A stretch of DNA of 64,000 nt from Bacteroides luti (GTDB lineage Bacteria > Bacteroidota > Bacteroidia > Bacteroidales > Bacteroidaceae): contig NZ_FQTV01000009.1 of assembly GCF_900128905.1 (NCBI RefSeq), forward strand, positions 110,897 through 174,896, in the 5' to 3' direction. A program made the position numbers and the translations under genes. Positions 26,997 to 36,797 of this stretch are shown here, one piece after another (the stretch's first letter is position 1; every line of letters starts with the position of its first letter). The notes beneath the pieces were generated by a model that was given only the letters and a program-made list of their open reading frames with translations, searched no databases and was not told where the DNA came from.

Positions 26997-27031
26997 GAGC
27001 GAAACGTCTATAATAGAAATATGAAATAAAA

Positions 27032-27643
27032 ATGAATGTATTTGTGGTATATGCACACCCAAGCACGAAATCCTTTACACATCAGATTCTTGAGGGATTG
27101 TTAAGAGGCTTGCAAATAGGTGGGCACAATATTAAAGTTTCCGATCTATATAAGATGAACTTCCGTTCAGACATGACTGAACATGAATATGAACGTGAGG
27201 GCTTTGTACAAACAGATTTACCTTTACCGGAAGATGTTGTGACAGAACACCAAAAGATTGAGTGGGCAGATTGTGTTATATTTCTCTATCCGCTTTGGTG
27301 GAGTGATTGTCCTGCAAAGTTAAAAGGGTGGTTTGACAGGGTTTATTCCGTCGGGTATGCTTATGGGTATAATAAAGAAGGGCAAAAGATTAGGAAAATG
27401 AAAATGGTAAAATATGGAGTAGCCATATGTACCGCAGGACATCCAAATGATTTTCTCAAAGAAACAGGTATTGCGGAAAGCATGAGTAAAATAATGCTAG
27501 ATGACCGTTTAGGTGTCAGGTTTGAAAACAAGAAAATGATGATATTAGGAGGAACGTTGGATATTGAAAAGGTGAAAAATCTACATCTAAATAATGTTAT
27601 GGCATTAGGCCAACATATCGAGACTTTTTTTTTGAAAAAATAA
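27032..27643 (+). CDS. Flavodoxin-fold NAD(P)H:quinone oxidoreductase
   Basis: 203 residues of the NQO1/MdaB/KefF-type flavodoxin-like family. It begins VFVVYAHPSTKSFTHQILEG and has the hallmark FLYPLWWSDCPAKLKGWFDRVYSVGYAY. Such enzymes reduce quinones by two electrons using bound flavin. It is 35 bp after the ABC ATPase and is the probable last gene of the operon, with an intrinsic terminator about 130 bp downstream. Confidence 0.88.
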   Translation: MNVFVVYAHPSTKSFTHQILEGLLRGLQIGGHNIKVSDLYKMNFRSDMTEHEYEREGFVQTDLPLPEDVVTEHQKIEWADCVIFLYPLWWSDCPAKLKGWFDRVYSVGYAYGYNKEGQKIRKMKMVKYGVAICTAGHPNDFLKETGIAESMSKIMLDDRLGVRFENKKMMILGGTLDIEKVKNLHLNNVMALGQHIETFFLKK

Positions 27644-27774
27644 ATAAGTAAAAAATAATAATAAAACTATATTTTGTCTGCTATACATTCTATCTTAAGT
27701 TGTTTTTCTTCCATAGTTTAATTCATTATTCATCAATAATTTGAATAAAGACCTACTCTTTTATTAAAAATAGC

Positions 27775-27812
27775 CTAGACTTAAAATATAAAAGGTCTAG
27801 ATCTTTTTATTT
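27775..27812 (+). terminator. Intrinsic terminator after the quinone reductase
   Basis: An 8-bp stem CTAGACTT/AGGTCTAG (27775-27782 with 27793-27800, one T-G pair) is followed by ATCTTTTTATTTTT. Confidence 0.65.
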
Positions 27813-28185
27813 TTATATCTACTGCTATTTAAGAACTATTGGTGGGAAGTTTCCTAATCTTTGACCGGTAGATTCTTTTTATTTCTTGTTTTTTCGTTAA
27901 AATGAATAAAGAAAGCTATGTAACATTGGGTTAATTGCTTACATTTGTGTCTTTTAAAACAATAATGTGGCGTAGGAGAAATTGAGCATAGCCTTTTTGA
28001 AAAATAGTTAGTAAATTGTTGGTGGATTGTGCATGGTGAATGCCTTCTTAAGCAAACGAAACTAACATTCAGGAAACGGGCTGACAATACCTTCTTTTTT
28101 ATCAGTAATATGCTGATAATGAATGTAAATAATCGCTGCCAACCTTTTATTCAGGTGAAAAACAGATTGTCTTTTAACAACAATA
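27813..28185. other. Intergenic region upstream of dxr, no gene seen
   Basis: No convincing ORF. A TACATTTG sequence at 27940-27947 fits the Bacteroides -7 box and could start the dxr-rseP transcript with a leader of about 230 nt. No riboswitch consensus was recognised in the leader. Confidence 0.4.
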
Positions 28186-29346
28186 ATGAAAAAACAAATA
28201 GCAATATTAGGATCAACAGGAAGTATAGGCACACAGGCTTTGCAGGTGATAGCCGAACATTCTGATTTATATGAAGTATATGCACTGACAGCCAATAATC
28301 AGGTGGAGCTGCTTATTGAACAGGCCCGGAAATTTATGCCCGAGGTTGTTGTCATAGCAAACGAAGCAAAATATATTCAATTAAAAGAAGCATTGAACGA
28401 TTTACCGATTAAGGTTTATGCCGGTGATGATGCTTTAGCACAAGTGGTGGAAGCTGCTCCGATTGATATCGTTCTTACAGCAATGGTTGGTTTTGCCGGA
28501 CTTAAGCCCACTATTAATGCAATTCGTGCAAAGAAGAAAATAGCTCTTGCAAATAAGGAAACACTTGTTGTGGCGGGTGAACTGATCAATGACCTTACCC
28601 AACAGTTTGGCTCAGCAATATTGCCGGTGGATTCAGAACATTCGGCTATTTTTCAGTGTCTGGTAGGAGAGGTAGGAAATAACGTAGAGAAAATTATACT
28701 TACCGCTTCCGGTGGACCATTCCGTACTTGCAACTTATCTCAGCTAAAGACTGTAACCAAAGTTCAGGCGCTGAAACATCCTAACTGGGATATGGGTGCC
28801 AAAATAACCATCGACTCTGCTTCCATGATGAACAAAGGTTTCGAGGTTATTGAAGCTAAATGGTTATTCGGATTGAAACCGGAACAAATTGATGTGGTGG
28901 TTCATCCACAGTCAATTATTCACTCAATGGTTCAGTTTGAAGACGGAGCTGTAAAAGCTCAACTGGGTGTACCGGATATGCGTGTGCCAATACAGTATGC
29001 TTTTTCATATCCCGATCGTCTTCATTCTTCGTTCGACCGCCTGGACTTCTCAACTTGTGGCAATCTTACTTTCGAGAAACCGGATACCACCCGTTTTCGG
29101 AATCTGGCTTTGGCTTACGAAGCATTGCACCAGGCAGGAAACATGCCTTGTATTGTGAACGCTGCCAATGAAGTTGCCGTAGCTGCTTTCCTACGTAACA
29201 GGGTTAGCTTCCTGGGAATGAGTGATGTTATAGAAAAAGTTATGCAGACAGTGAGCTATATAAAGACACCAACGTATGATGATTATGTGGCAACCGATGC
29301 GGAAGCACGCAGAGTTGCAAAAGAAATAATGAATTTTAATATTTAA
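28186..29346 (+). CDS. dxr: 1-deoxy-D-xylulose-5-phosphate reductoisomerase
   Basis: Makes 2-C-methylerythritol 4-phosphate in the non-mevalonate isoprenoid pathway. 386 residues with NADPH motif ILGSTGSIGTQAL, ANKETLVVAGE, the metal-binding DSEHSAIFQCL, and HPNWDMGAKITIDSASMMNKGFEVIEAKWLF. It is followed 13 bp later by rseP. Confidence 0.96.
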   Translation: MKKQIAILGSTGSIGTQALQVIAEHSDLYEVYALTANNQVELLIEQARKFMPEVVVIANEAKYIQLKEALNDLPIKVYAGDDALAQVVEAAPIDIVLTAMVGFAGLKPTINAIRAKKKIALANKETLVVAGELINDLTQQFGSAILPVDSEHSAIFQCLVGEVGNNVEKIILTASGGPFRTCNLSQLKTVTKVQALKHPNWDMGAKITIDSASMMNKGFEVIEAKWLFGLKPEQIDVVVHPQSIIHSMVQFEDGAVKAQLGVPDMRVPIQYAFSYPDRLHSSFDRLDFSTCGNLTFEKPDTTRFRNLALAYEALHQAGNMPCIVNAANEVAVAAFLRNRVSFLGMSDVIEKVMQTVSYIKTPTYDDYVATDAEARRVAKEIMNFNI

Positions 29347-29359
29347 TAGATAATTATTG

Positions 29360-30712
29360 ATGGAAACATTTTTGATCCGTGCCCTGCAATTAATAATGAG
29401 TTTATCATTATTAATACTGATACATGAAGGTGGGCATTTCCTTTTTGCTCGTCTTTTTAAGGTTAGGGTAGAGAAATTCTATATGTTTTTCGACTGGGGA
29501 TTCTCACTTTTTAAATTTAAACCAAAGAATAGCGATACAGAATATGGTATAGGTTGGTTGCCTTTGGGCGGCTATTGCAAAATATCCGGAATGATTGACG
29601 AATCAATGGATAAAGAGCAAATGAAAGAACCTGCAAAACCTTGGGAGTTTCGCTCTAAACCAGCCGGACAACGATTTCTGATTATTGTTGCCGGAGTAAT
29701 ATTTAACTTCTTGCTTGCTCTGTTTATTTATTCCATGATTCTTTTCACCTGGGGCGAATCTTATATGCTTCCAAAAGATATGAAGATGGGTATGCAATTC
29801 AGCGAAGTAGCTCAGAAGGTTGGTTTCCAGAACGGAGATATTCTTCTTAAGGCTGATGGCGAAGAATTCGTTCGTTTCCCTAAAGCGCATCGCCAGATCT
29901 ATAACGCTAAAGAAGTTACTGTACTACGTCATGGAAAAGAAGCAAAAGTGCAGATACCAAAAGATTTTATGAATCAACTGATGGCTGCCAATACATATCT
30001 GTCCGATTGCCGTTACCCGTATGTTATTGATAGCATAATTCCAAATTATGGATATGCAAAAGCGGGTATGCAAAGAGGAGATAGTATTATTGCTATTAAC
30101 GGAATTTCTACTCCTGCATTTAACGACTATATGGAAGTGGTTGATAAGCTTAAAGCTGCTGCTCCAAAAGATAGTGTTAAGGGCGCATCAAGAAATGTAA
30201 CCATTGCATACGTCAGAGCCGGTGTAACAGATACAGTGAAGGTGCAGTTGGATTCTCTTTATAAAGGAGGAGCTTTTGCCTATCGTCCGGATCACTTCTT
30301 TAAGGTTGTGAATAAGGAATATGGATTCTTCGAATCTTTCCCTGCAGGTATTACTCTTGGAGTAAATACACTTAAAGGATATATCAGCGATATGAAGTAT
30401 GTATTCACCAAAGAGGGAGCAAACAGCTTAGGTGGATTTGGAACTATCGGTAGTATTTTCCCTGCTCAATGGGATTGGCAACGTTTCTGGGAAATGACAG
30501 CTTTCCTTTCTATCATTCTTGCCTTTATGAATATTCTGCCTATTCCGGCATTGGATGGCGGACATGCTATATTTATTGTTTATGAAATAATAGCGCGCCG
30601 CAAACCGAGCGAGAAATTCATGGAATACGCACAGATGGTCGGTATGTTCCTGTTGTTTGGCTTACTGATATGGGCAAACTTTAATGATATAATCAGGTAT
30701 TTCTTTAAGTAG
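29360..30712 (+). CDS. rseP: RIP metalloprotease RseP (site-2 protease family)
   Basis: An intramembrane zinc protease that releases regulators from the membrane. 450 residues from the ATG at 29360; a TTG three bases earlier is less likely. The zinc motif HEGGH is at residues 22-26 in the first membrane helix. PDZ-like segments occupy the middle. The third zinc-ligand motif NILPIPALDGGH lies near the C-terminus, followed by the last membrane helix. It is co-transcribed with dxr. Confidence 0.93.
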   Translation: METFLIRALQLIMSLSLLILIHEGGHFLFARLFKVRVEKFYMFFDWGFSLFKFKPKNSDTEYGIGWLPLGGYCKISGMIDESMDKEQMKEPAKPWEFRSKPAGQRFLIIVAGVIFNFLLALFIYSMILFTWGESYMLPKDMKMGMQFSEVAQKVGFQNGDILLKADGEEFVRFPKAHRQIYNAKEVTVLRHGKEAKVQIPKDFMNQLMAANTYLSDCRYPYVIDSIIPNYGYAKAGMQRGDSIIAINGISTPAFNDYMEVVDKLKAAAPKDSVKGASRNVTIAYVRAGVTDTVKVQLDSLYKGGAFAYRPDHFFKVVNKEYGFFESFPAGITLGVNTLKGYISDMKYVFTKEGANSLGGFGTIGSIFPAQWDWQRFWEMTAFLSIILAFMNILPIPALDGGHAIFIVYEIIARRKPSEKFMEYAQMVGMFLLFGLLIWANFNDIIRYFFK

Positions 30713-30735
30713 AACTACCTGCTGAACAATACAAA

Positions 30736-30785
30736 AAGAAGCCTCGCAAAGAAAATAGATTATTCTTTGCGAGGCTTTTTTTATT
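30736..30785. terminator. Strong bidirectional terminator between rseP and nrdG
   Basis: A 15-bp perfect stem (30739-30753 with 30763-30777) is flanked by AAAAAG on the left and TTTTTTT on the right. It ends both convergent transcripts. Confidence 0.9.
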
Positions 30786-30808
30786 TTAATTGTGTAGATG
30801 GCTTTACC

Positions 30809-31342
30809 TTATACTGTTTGATATAGCATTCCCGGCATAAGAACCTTATGAACAGGCTTGCTTCTGTTCATCTTCTTCAGATGAATAATCCTCTGATTGG
30901 CACTTCCCCGGAATTCCAGGTAAGGAGAATATTCAGCCTGCACGAATCGTCCGTCAACCAACGTGTCAATATAAGGAAGAACGGCATTTAATTTAGGATC
31001 AGCCTGCAACTCTTCATAAGTATAGCCGGTGTAGCACCATACGTTTTGTTTTGTTTCCTCCTTTATTCTTTTTATAAATGGAAGGAAAGCTTCCGGATTA
31101 TAAAAAGGATCACCACCCGAGAAAGTTACGCCATCCAATAATGGATTGGCATTAATCTCCCGAATTATATTGCTGATTACCTCCTCGGTTAGAAGCGTAC
31201 CTTGCACCGGATTCCATGTGCTGGGATTCTGACATCCCGGACAATGATGTCGGCAGCCTGCCAGATAAATGGAATAACGTATACCATCACCGTCAACAAT
31301 TGTTTCTGGATAGGTGAAAAGCATATAAAGAGGTTTCGCCAT
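30809..31342 (-). CDS. nrdG: Anaerobic ribonucleotide reductase activating protein
   Basis: A radical-SAM activase that installs the glycyl radical on NrdD. 177 residues with the radical-SAM cysteines as CRHHCPGC (pattern CxxxCxxC, near residue 31), then [18 protein letters not shown]. It lies 153 bp downstream of nrdD. A 10-bp hairpin (31360-31369 with 31391-31400) sits in that gap. Confidence 0.93.
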   Translation of the reverse strand: MAKPLYMLFTYPETIVDGDGIRYSIYLAGCRHHCPGCQNPSTWNPVQGTLLTEEVISNIIREINANPLLDGVTFSGGDPFYNPEAFLPFIKRIKEETKQNVWCYTGYTYEELQADPKLNAVLPYIDTLVDGRFVQAEYSPYLEFRGSANQRIIHLKKMNRSKPVHKVLMPGMLYQTV

Positions 31343-31495
31343 TTTTATTTCTTGTTTTCATAAATGGAGAGAAGCAAAAAGTCAGACCCCCTCCATTTAT
31401 TTATATTTTATTGGAAACTTAAATTCAAAAATTGAATTTGCAAGAACAGATTATAAGCAGTTTTTTGCTGTTTGTTCTTTTTAATAAAAAAGAGA

Positions 31496-33883
31496 TTAGT
31501 GATGTTTCACCCTGTCTTTCTCTTCTGCACGTTTAGATGAATTCCATGTGCTAAGATCTCCGGTAAGATATCCGGTGATTCTTCTCATTCTCATGATGTT
31601 CTCGCTTCCACATACCGGGCATTTATCATAAACAACTCCCTTGTATCCGCAAGAGTTGCAGGTATCTACCGGGTGATTGATAGAACCGTAACCTATACCT
31701 TCATCGTGCATTACTTTCACAATCTTGGTAATTGCCTTTACATTCTTTTGTGCTTCACCATCCAGCTCCACATAAGTAATGTGTCCGCCGCGGGTGATGG
31801 CATGGAAAGGAGCCTCGCACTTAATCTTATCAACAATGCTGATTTGTTCCTTCACATCTACATGGAAGGAGTTTACATAATAATCATTGTCGGTTACTCC
31901 GGCAATTTTACCATATTTCTTACGGTCCATCTTTGTAAATCGTCCCGATAACCCTTCGGCCGGAGTGGCAAGGATAGAGTAATTCAGGTTATACTTGGCT
32001 TTATATTCTTCCACCACCTTATTCATTTCTTCAATGGTTTCATATAATGTATTCCAGGCTTTCTCGCTGTGACCGTGTCCCTCTCCGTAAAGAGCCATCA
32101 TTGCATTATGACCGCCAATAAAGCCAATACCCAGCGTTCCGCTGCGAAGCACATCGCCCACTTCCTGATTCGGATCAAGATTACCGCCGCCTTTCCAAAC
32201 ATCATTACCCATCATAAATGGAAACTGACGCGCAAGTGCTGTGCGCTGATACTCATAACGAGCATAAAGCTGCTCGGCTACCAGTTCGGCCATACTGCGT
32301 ACTGAGTTAAGGAAAAGTTCTTTTTCCTTCGTTTCAAAAGCTTCCTTATCAGATGTTCCCACTAATTTCTCCGCTTTTCTGTGAGCTTCAATAGCAAGGC
32401 GAGGCATATTTATTGTAGTGAAAGAAAGGTTTCCTCGTCCAAGAGAACTTTTTTCTCCGGCTACATTCTCGAATACACGTGTACGGCATCCCATAGTAGC
32501 CAGTTCATATTTGTAACGTTTCGGATCATCAGCTCTCCAAAGTTCGTTTGTATTATAAGGAGTATCCAAAAACATAAAGTTTGGGAAGAGTGCCTTAGCT
32601 GTAGTGCGGCACGCTTTTAGGAAAAGATCAAAGTTAGGAGTGCTGAATTTTACTTTTCCATCCATGGCAGCATCAAAATCTTCCATTGCTTTCTGATAAT
32701 CTTCCTCGGAATAAGAAACACCGTTCTTTATTTTAAATATCTGGATAGGGAATACCGGAACCTCTCCACGGCCTCCCAAGCCTTCCATAGTAGTAGTCAG
32801 CAATTCCTCAATCACCAGTCTTCCTTCTGCCGAAGTATCAGTTCCATAATTAATAGAGCTGAAGACCACCTGGTTACCTCCTCTGGAATGCATTGTATTC
32901 AGATTGTGGATAAATCCTTCCATTGCCTGATGAGTATCTTTCCTTGTAGAAGCATAAGCTTTCTCTATAATCTTGTTTACTACCTCTTTTTCGATGTTAA
33001 TGCCAATGGCAGTCAGAGCCATTCGTAAAGACTCTTTTTCCTGTTCGCTTGTTTTTACTGAAGAAACTTGCTCGTTTACAATGGCTTTTATTGATTTTTC
33101 GTCAGCACTTGCTCCTTCAATAGATGTATAGAATCCAAGAAGAGAAGTCAGGTGTTTTCTGAACGATTTCAAAACACCCTTTGCCATAAAGAAATCAAAC
33201 GCCGGTATTGATTGTCCCCCATGTTGCTCATTCTGGTTTGTCTGGAAGATAATAGTTGCCAGCGTAGCATAGCTCTGTATGGATTGAGGAGTGCGGATAC
33301 TACCATTCTTGGTGCGGAATCCACGCTCGAAGAGATCATCCATATCATACTGGATACAGGTGGTAGTTTTAGTCGGGTAATAATCAAGGTCATGAATATG
33401 AATATCTCCCAACTGGTGAGCTACAGCAAATTTCTTAGGAAGCAGATATCTATAAGTATAGTTTTTTGTGACTTCCGATGCGAAAGTCATCATCTGTCCT
33501 GCCGGAGTATGGCTCGACATATTTGCATTGCTGAGATTTACATCGTTCTTATCAATAGCAACAATACCGTCCATGATCTGCTTAATCTGACTTTTCTTTT
33601 CACGTTCGGTATTTCTCCACTCGCGGTAGATGATATATTTCTTAGCCACCTCAGGTTGAACTTTCATTATTTCCTTTTCAACCAGGTCCTGAATTTGTTC
33701 CACCGAGATAGTAGGGGTGGTAAAGTTACTGATTACACGCATTGTAATATCAGCTACCAACTTATCTTCGTTCGTGATACCTGTTGCATCAAATGCTTTT
33801 GTTACAGCATTCTTTATTTTACTGATAGAGAAATCTTCCTTTTTCCCATCTCTTTTGATAATACAAATCTCAGCGTAGTTCAT
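31496..33883 (-). CDS. nrdD: Anaerobic (class III) ribonucleoside-triphosphate reductase
   Basis: Reduces NTPs to dNTPs without oxygen using a glycyl radical; it needs no B12. 795 residues. The N-terminal ATP-cone begins IIKRDGKKEDFSISKIKNAV. The core contains HIHDLDYYP and HSRGGNQVVFSSINYGTD. The C-terminus has a four-cysteine zinc site (CNSCGYKGVVYDKCPVCGSE) and the glycyl-radical loop RRITGYLTG. A cobalamin riboswitch precedes it. Confidence 0.95.
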   Translation of the reverse strand: MNYAEICIIKRDGKKEDFSISKIKNAVTKAFDATGITNEDKLVADITMRVISNFTTPTISVEQIQDLVEKEIMKVQPEVAKKYIIYREWRNTEREKKSQIKQIMDGIVAIDKNDVNLSNANMSSHTPAGQMMTFASEVTKNYTYRYLLPKKFAVAHQLGDIHIHDLDYYPTKTTTCIQYDMDDLFERGFRTKNGSIRTPQSIQSYATLATIIFQTNQNEQHGGQSIPAFDFFMAKGVLKSFRKHLTSLLGFYTSIEGASADEKSIKAIVNEQVSSVKTSEQEKESLRMALTAIGINIEKEVVNKIIEKAYASTRKDTHQAMEGFIHNLNTMHSRGGNQVVFSSINYGTDTSAEGRLVIEELLTTTMEGLGGRGEVPVFPIQIFKIKNGVSYSEEDYQKAMEDFDAAMDGKVKFSTPNFDLFLKACRTTAKALFPNFMFLDTPYNTNELWRADDPKRYKYELATMGCRTRVFENVAGEKSSLGRGNLSFTTINMPRLAIEAHRKAEKLVGTSDKEAFETKEKELFLNSVRSMAELVAEQLYARYEYQRTALARQFPFMMGNDVWKGGGNLDPNQEVGDVLRSGTLGIGFIGGHNAMMALYGEGHGHSEKAWNTLYETIEEMNKVVEEYKAKYNLNYSILATPAEGLSGRFTKMDRKKYGKIAGVTDNDYYVNSFHVDVKEQISIVDKIKCEAPFHAITRGGHITYVELDGEAQKNVKAITKIVKVMHDEGIGYGSINHPVDTCNSCGYKGVVYDKCPVCGSENIMRMRRITGYLTGDLSTWNSSKRAEEKDRVKHH

Positions 33884-34064
33884 ATTCTTATTCTTTTTGT
33901 GAAACTTTTAATCTAAATAAGTTGTCACATTTAGAATACTTTGCATAAGGAAGAGGAAAGAGAATAGGTCGGTAAGAGATTAGCGCCGAAAGATATCTCT
34001 ATCCTGGCGAATTCCTATTTTCTCTTGCTTTAACTCCCGAAAGCATAAGATAATCTATAATGTG

Positions 34065-34233
34065 TAGTTCTGGCAGGTCTTCTGACTTATCTCTCTCTTA
34101 AAGTGCCTTCCCACAAATAAATGCAGTGGCTTGTTACTCAAGTTCTTCGAGAATCACAGCAGCGGGTACTGTTACCGGATTTCACGGTATTCCCTTTTCT
34201 CCTAAAGCATAAGCTTTGTTACCAAAACCGAAA
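34065..34233 (-). ncRNA. Cobalamin (B12) riboswitch upstream of nrdD-nrdG
   Basis: Read on the minus strand, the conserved blocks occur in order: GAGAAAAGGGAATACCGTGA, the B12 box region CCCGCTGCTGTGA, GCCACTG, GGGAAGGC and GTCAGAAGACCTGCC, ending near 34071. The aptamer ends about 180 nt before the nrdD ATG. The arrangement implies lower nrdDG expression when B12 is plentiful. Confidence 0.92.
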
Positions 34234-34241
34234 CAAAGATA
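34234..34241 (-). promoter_or_regulatory. -7 box TATCTTTG for the riboswitch-nrdDG transcript
   Basis: The complement of 34234-34241 reads TATCTTTG and would place the transcript start a few bases before the aptamer. The -33 element is unclear. Confidence 0.4.
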
Positions 34242-34376
34242 GTAGATATAACAATATGTTGTTTCGCTTAACTATGTTAATTTAGAAAGTTTTGGAAAAC
34301 TTTTTTTGATCTTGAAATCTAAAAGTTTTCCATTTTGGATAACTTATTATTCATAATGAACTAGTTAAGTATATAA

Positions 34377-34416
34377 AACAGGGCTATCTCTGAATTAGTT
34401 CAGAAATAGCCCTGTT
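34377..34416 (-). terminator. Intrinsic terminator of the APC permease gene
   Basis: An 18-bp stem (34377-34394 with 34399-34416, one G-T pair) with a 4-nt loop. On the minus strand TTTTATAT follows. It lies just after the permease stop codon and upstream of the nrdD riboswitch promoter. Confidence 0.8.
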
Positions 34417-34443
34417 ATAGAGATGTAATATTCTATTTTATTC

Positions 34444-36180
34444 TCAATCTTCTTTGTTCTCCTGTTCTTTTATAAAAGAGTTTTTATTGACTACTCTCAG
34501 ACAGGCAAATTTTATTCTACCAATTGCCGGTATGGAAGATTGATTTATTAATCGCATTCCGAAAATAAAGATATGGAATACAGAAAGAACCAGAGCGGTT
34601 ATTAATAAAATCTTGTTGCTTTCCCATCCAGCTGTTATCTGATGAGCGAAAGCTACAAAGATAAGAATAACGGATAGTGAAACTCCGGTGATATTTAATA
34701 CTGATTGCCCGGATCTTTCTTTTCCATCCCAAACTGCTATCTTACTGTTTTTCATTCCGTATGCAGCATAAATATCAAGACCAATTAACATCCATACTAA
34801 TAATCGGATCCAGGTATCAGCAGGAAGAAAAATCATCAACGACAAACAAGTTAGTACTCCGCAAATAGGAACAAAGGGAACAAAAGGTGTTTTAAATGCT
34901 CTTGGAGCATTTGGCATTTTTTTCCTTAAAACAATGATTCCAATACATACCAGTATGAAGGCAAGAAGAGTTCCGATACTGGTCATTTCACCTGCAATAT
35001 TCGAAGGTACGAAAGCAGCAAATACGCTGACAAGCAGTAAGAAAAGTAAATTACTCTTTGCCGGAGTACGGAACTTTGGATGAATTTCGGAGAATAGCTT
35101 GGGTAATAGACCATCTTTACTCATACTATAGAACACCCGACTCTGTCCTAAGAGCATAACCATTATTACAGAAGAGTATCCGGCTAGGATAGCCAATATA
35201 ATTGCACGGTTAAGCCATGGATAATCAGGGTGAATCAGTCCGCTTGCGTCAGCATGTCCCATATGTTCAATTGCTATTGCTACAGGAGCAATACCATCAT
35301 GACCTTTAAATTCAGTGTAATTTGCAACACCTGTCATTACATGAGCGAACAGGAAATACAAAACAGTACAGATTAATAGTGAGGCAAGAATACCAATAGG
35401 CATATTCCGTTTTGGATTTTTTGCTTCCTGAGCAGCTGTACTTACTGCATCAAATCCAATAAACGCAAAGAAAACTACAGCTGCTGCACGGAGAATCCCC
35501 GTCCATCCGTATGCACCAAACTTTCCTGTATTCTCAGGAATATAGGGAGTGTAATTATCCAGATTAATATATTGCCATCCAAGGAAAATGAAGATAAGAA
35601 CTACTCCAATTTTTAATGCTACAATAAAGCTATTAAATCTTGTACTACCTTCTGTTCCTCTCATTAAAAGTAAACTCATCAGAATTACAATAAATACGGC
35701 AGGCAAATTGACTGCTCCTCCTTCCCATGGACATGCTGTAAGGCTAGAAGGCAGATGTACTCCAAATCCATCGAGGAATTTTATTAAATACCGGCTCCAG
35801 CTGATACTTACTGTTGCAGCAGCAACTGCATATTCCAGCACTAGATCCCAACCAATAATCCAGGCAATAAATTCGCCCATGGTTGCATACGAATAGGTAT
35901 ATGCACTTCCTGCAACAGGGATCATTGAAGCAAATTCTGCATAACATAATCCTGCAAAGCAACATCCAATTGCTGCGATTAAAAAAGATATGGTAATTGC
36001 TGGGCCGGCCAATTCTGCAGCGGCACCACCGGTTATGGAAAATAATCCGGCTCCAATGATTGCTCCAACTCCCAATGCAACTAGCTTACCAGGTCCTAAG
36101 GTTTTTTTCAATGAATGGCTACTAGTCTCATTTGACTCCTTTAGCAGACCTTCTATTGATTTTTTAGCAAATAAATCCAT
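34444..36180 (-). CDS. APC superfamily amino acid permease
   Basis: 578 residues with about 12 or more hydrophobic helices. The N-terminal signature is GPGKLVALGVGAIIGAGLFSITG, then AGPAITISFLIAAIGCCFAGLCYAEFASMIP. The C-terminal extension adds further helices, as in the cationic-amino-acid-transporter-like branch. The substrate cannot be fixed from sequence. The gene is monocistronic, with a good promoter and its own terminator. Confidence 0.88.
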   Translation of the reverse strand: MDLFAKKSIEGLLKESNETSSHSLKKTLGPGKLVALGVGAIIGAGLFSITGGAAAELAGPAITISFLIAAIGCCFAGLCYAEFASMIPVAGSAYTYSYATMGEFIAWIIGWDLVLEYAVAAATVSISWSRYLIKFLDGFGVHLPSSLTACPWEGGAVNLPAVFIVILMSLLLMRGTEGSTRFNSFIVALKIGVVLIFIFLGWQYINLDNYTPYIPENTGKFGAYGWTGILRAAAVVFFAFIGFDAVSTAAQEAKNPKRNMPIGILASLLICTVLYFLFAHVMTGVANYTEFKGHDGIAPVAIAIEHMGHADASGLIHPDYPWLNRAIILAILAGYSSVIMVMLLGQSRVFYSMSKDGLLPKLFSEIHPKFRTPAKSNLLFLLLVSVFAAFVPSNIAGEMTSIGTLLAFILVCIGIIVLRKKMPNAPRAFKTPFVPFVPICGVLTCLSLMIFLPADTWIRLLVWMLIGLDIYAAYGMKNSKIAVWDGKERSGQSVLNITGVSLSVILIFVAFAHQITAGWESNKILLITALVLSVFHIFIFGMRLINQSSIPAIGRIKFACLRVVNKNSFIKEQENKED

Positions 36181-36208
36181 TCGTATATATCCTCTTATAA
36201 TTATTTTG

Positions 36209-36241
36209 CAAAGATATAATATATTCGTATTAATATGTCAA
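36209..36241 (-). promoter_or_regulatory. Promoter of the APC permease
   Basis: On the minus strand, TTG (complement of 36239-36241) and TATCTTTG (complement of 36209-36216) are 22 bp apart, near the Bacteroides -33/-7 spacing. A perfect 14-bp palindrome CTCAATATATTGAG at 36277-36290, about 35 bp further upstream, could be an operator. Confidence 0.5.
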
Positions 36242-36685
36242 TATAATATTTAATTATACTTTATAGTAACAAATAACTCAATATATTGAGGATATTATTT
36301 CAGAATGAAAAAATGTTAGAGTTGTATTTTTAGATTGAGTTCTCTTATTGGATAGTCTATGCATGGTTGGTTTTCTCAATCTTTACCTTCTCAAAAAGAT
36401 GGTAATTGATATTATGCGAGTTTATAAATTGAATTAACTAGGGGGTAACCTGTTGTCAATTAACAGATAGTTAAAGCGGATACTTTTCTTGATGTTGGTT
36501 TCAAGTATCTTAATCAAATGGACGATTTTAGTCAGCTTGTATTGTTGATACTAACTAATAAGAGTATCAGTTTTCAATAAGTATAAAGACATCTTGTTTG
36601 TGAACCTGATATAAGTGCGCTCAAAAGGGAAAGAGGTTAGATTCGTAAATTCCGGATTTTATAAAGTTGGTTTACCCGAAAAGGG
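36242..36685. other. Intergenic region between the APC permease and the PUL, no gene seen
   Basis: AT-rich, with no ORF of coding character on either strand. Apart from the palindrome at 36277-36290 I find no clear structure. It marks the boundary between housekeeping genes and the polysaccharide utilization locus. Confidence 0.5.
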
Positions 36686-36736
36686 AAAATTATCATTGCT
36701 GCTGCACGCCAGAATTAGCGTGCAGAGCAATGATAA
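36686..36736 (-). terminator. Terminator of the SusCD operon
   Basis: A long stem (36690-36709 with 36718-36736, one bulged base) on a minus-strand transcript is followed by AATTTTCCC. It lies about 60 bp past the last SusD stop codon. Confidence 0.75.
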
Positions 36737-36797
36737 GAAATAAATGTTCAAATACAAAAAATCTATTTACCAGTTAATAAAATACTGAATATAAATA

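Noticed and set aside
31360..31400. 10-bp inverted repeat in the nrdD-nrdG gap as a terminator
   Set aside because: The loop is 21 nt and no T-tract follows on the minus strand. A terminator between these partner genes is also unlikely.
33212..33916. 234-codon plus-strand ORF antisense to nrdD
   Set aside because: It is the mirror of the well-conserved nrdD 5' region and has no recognisable domain or start context.
36277..36290. Phased array near the APC permease promoter
   Set aside because: Only a single 14-bp palindrome occurs there, with no repeats at 21-23 bp.
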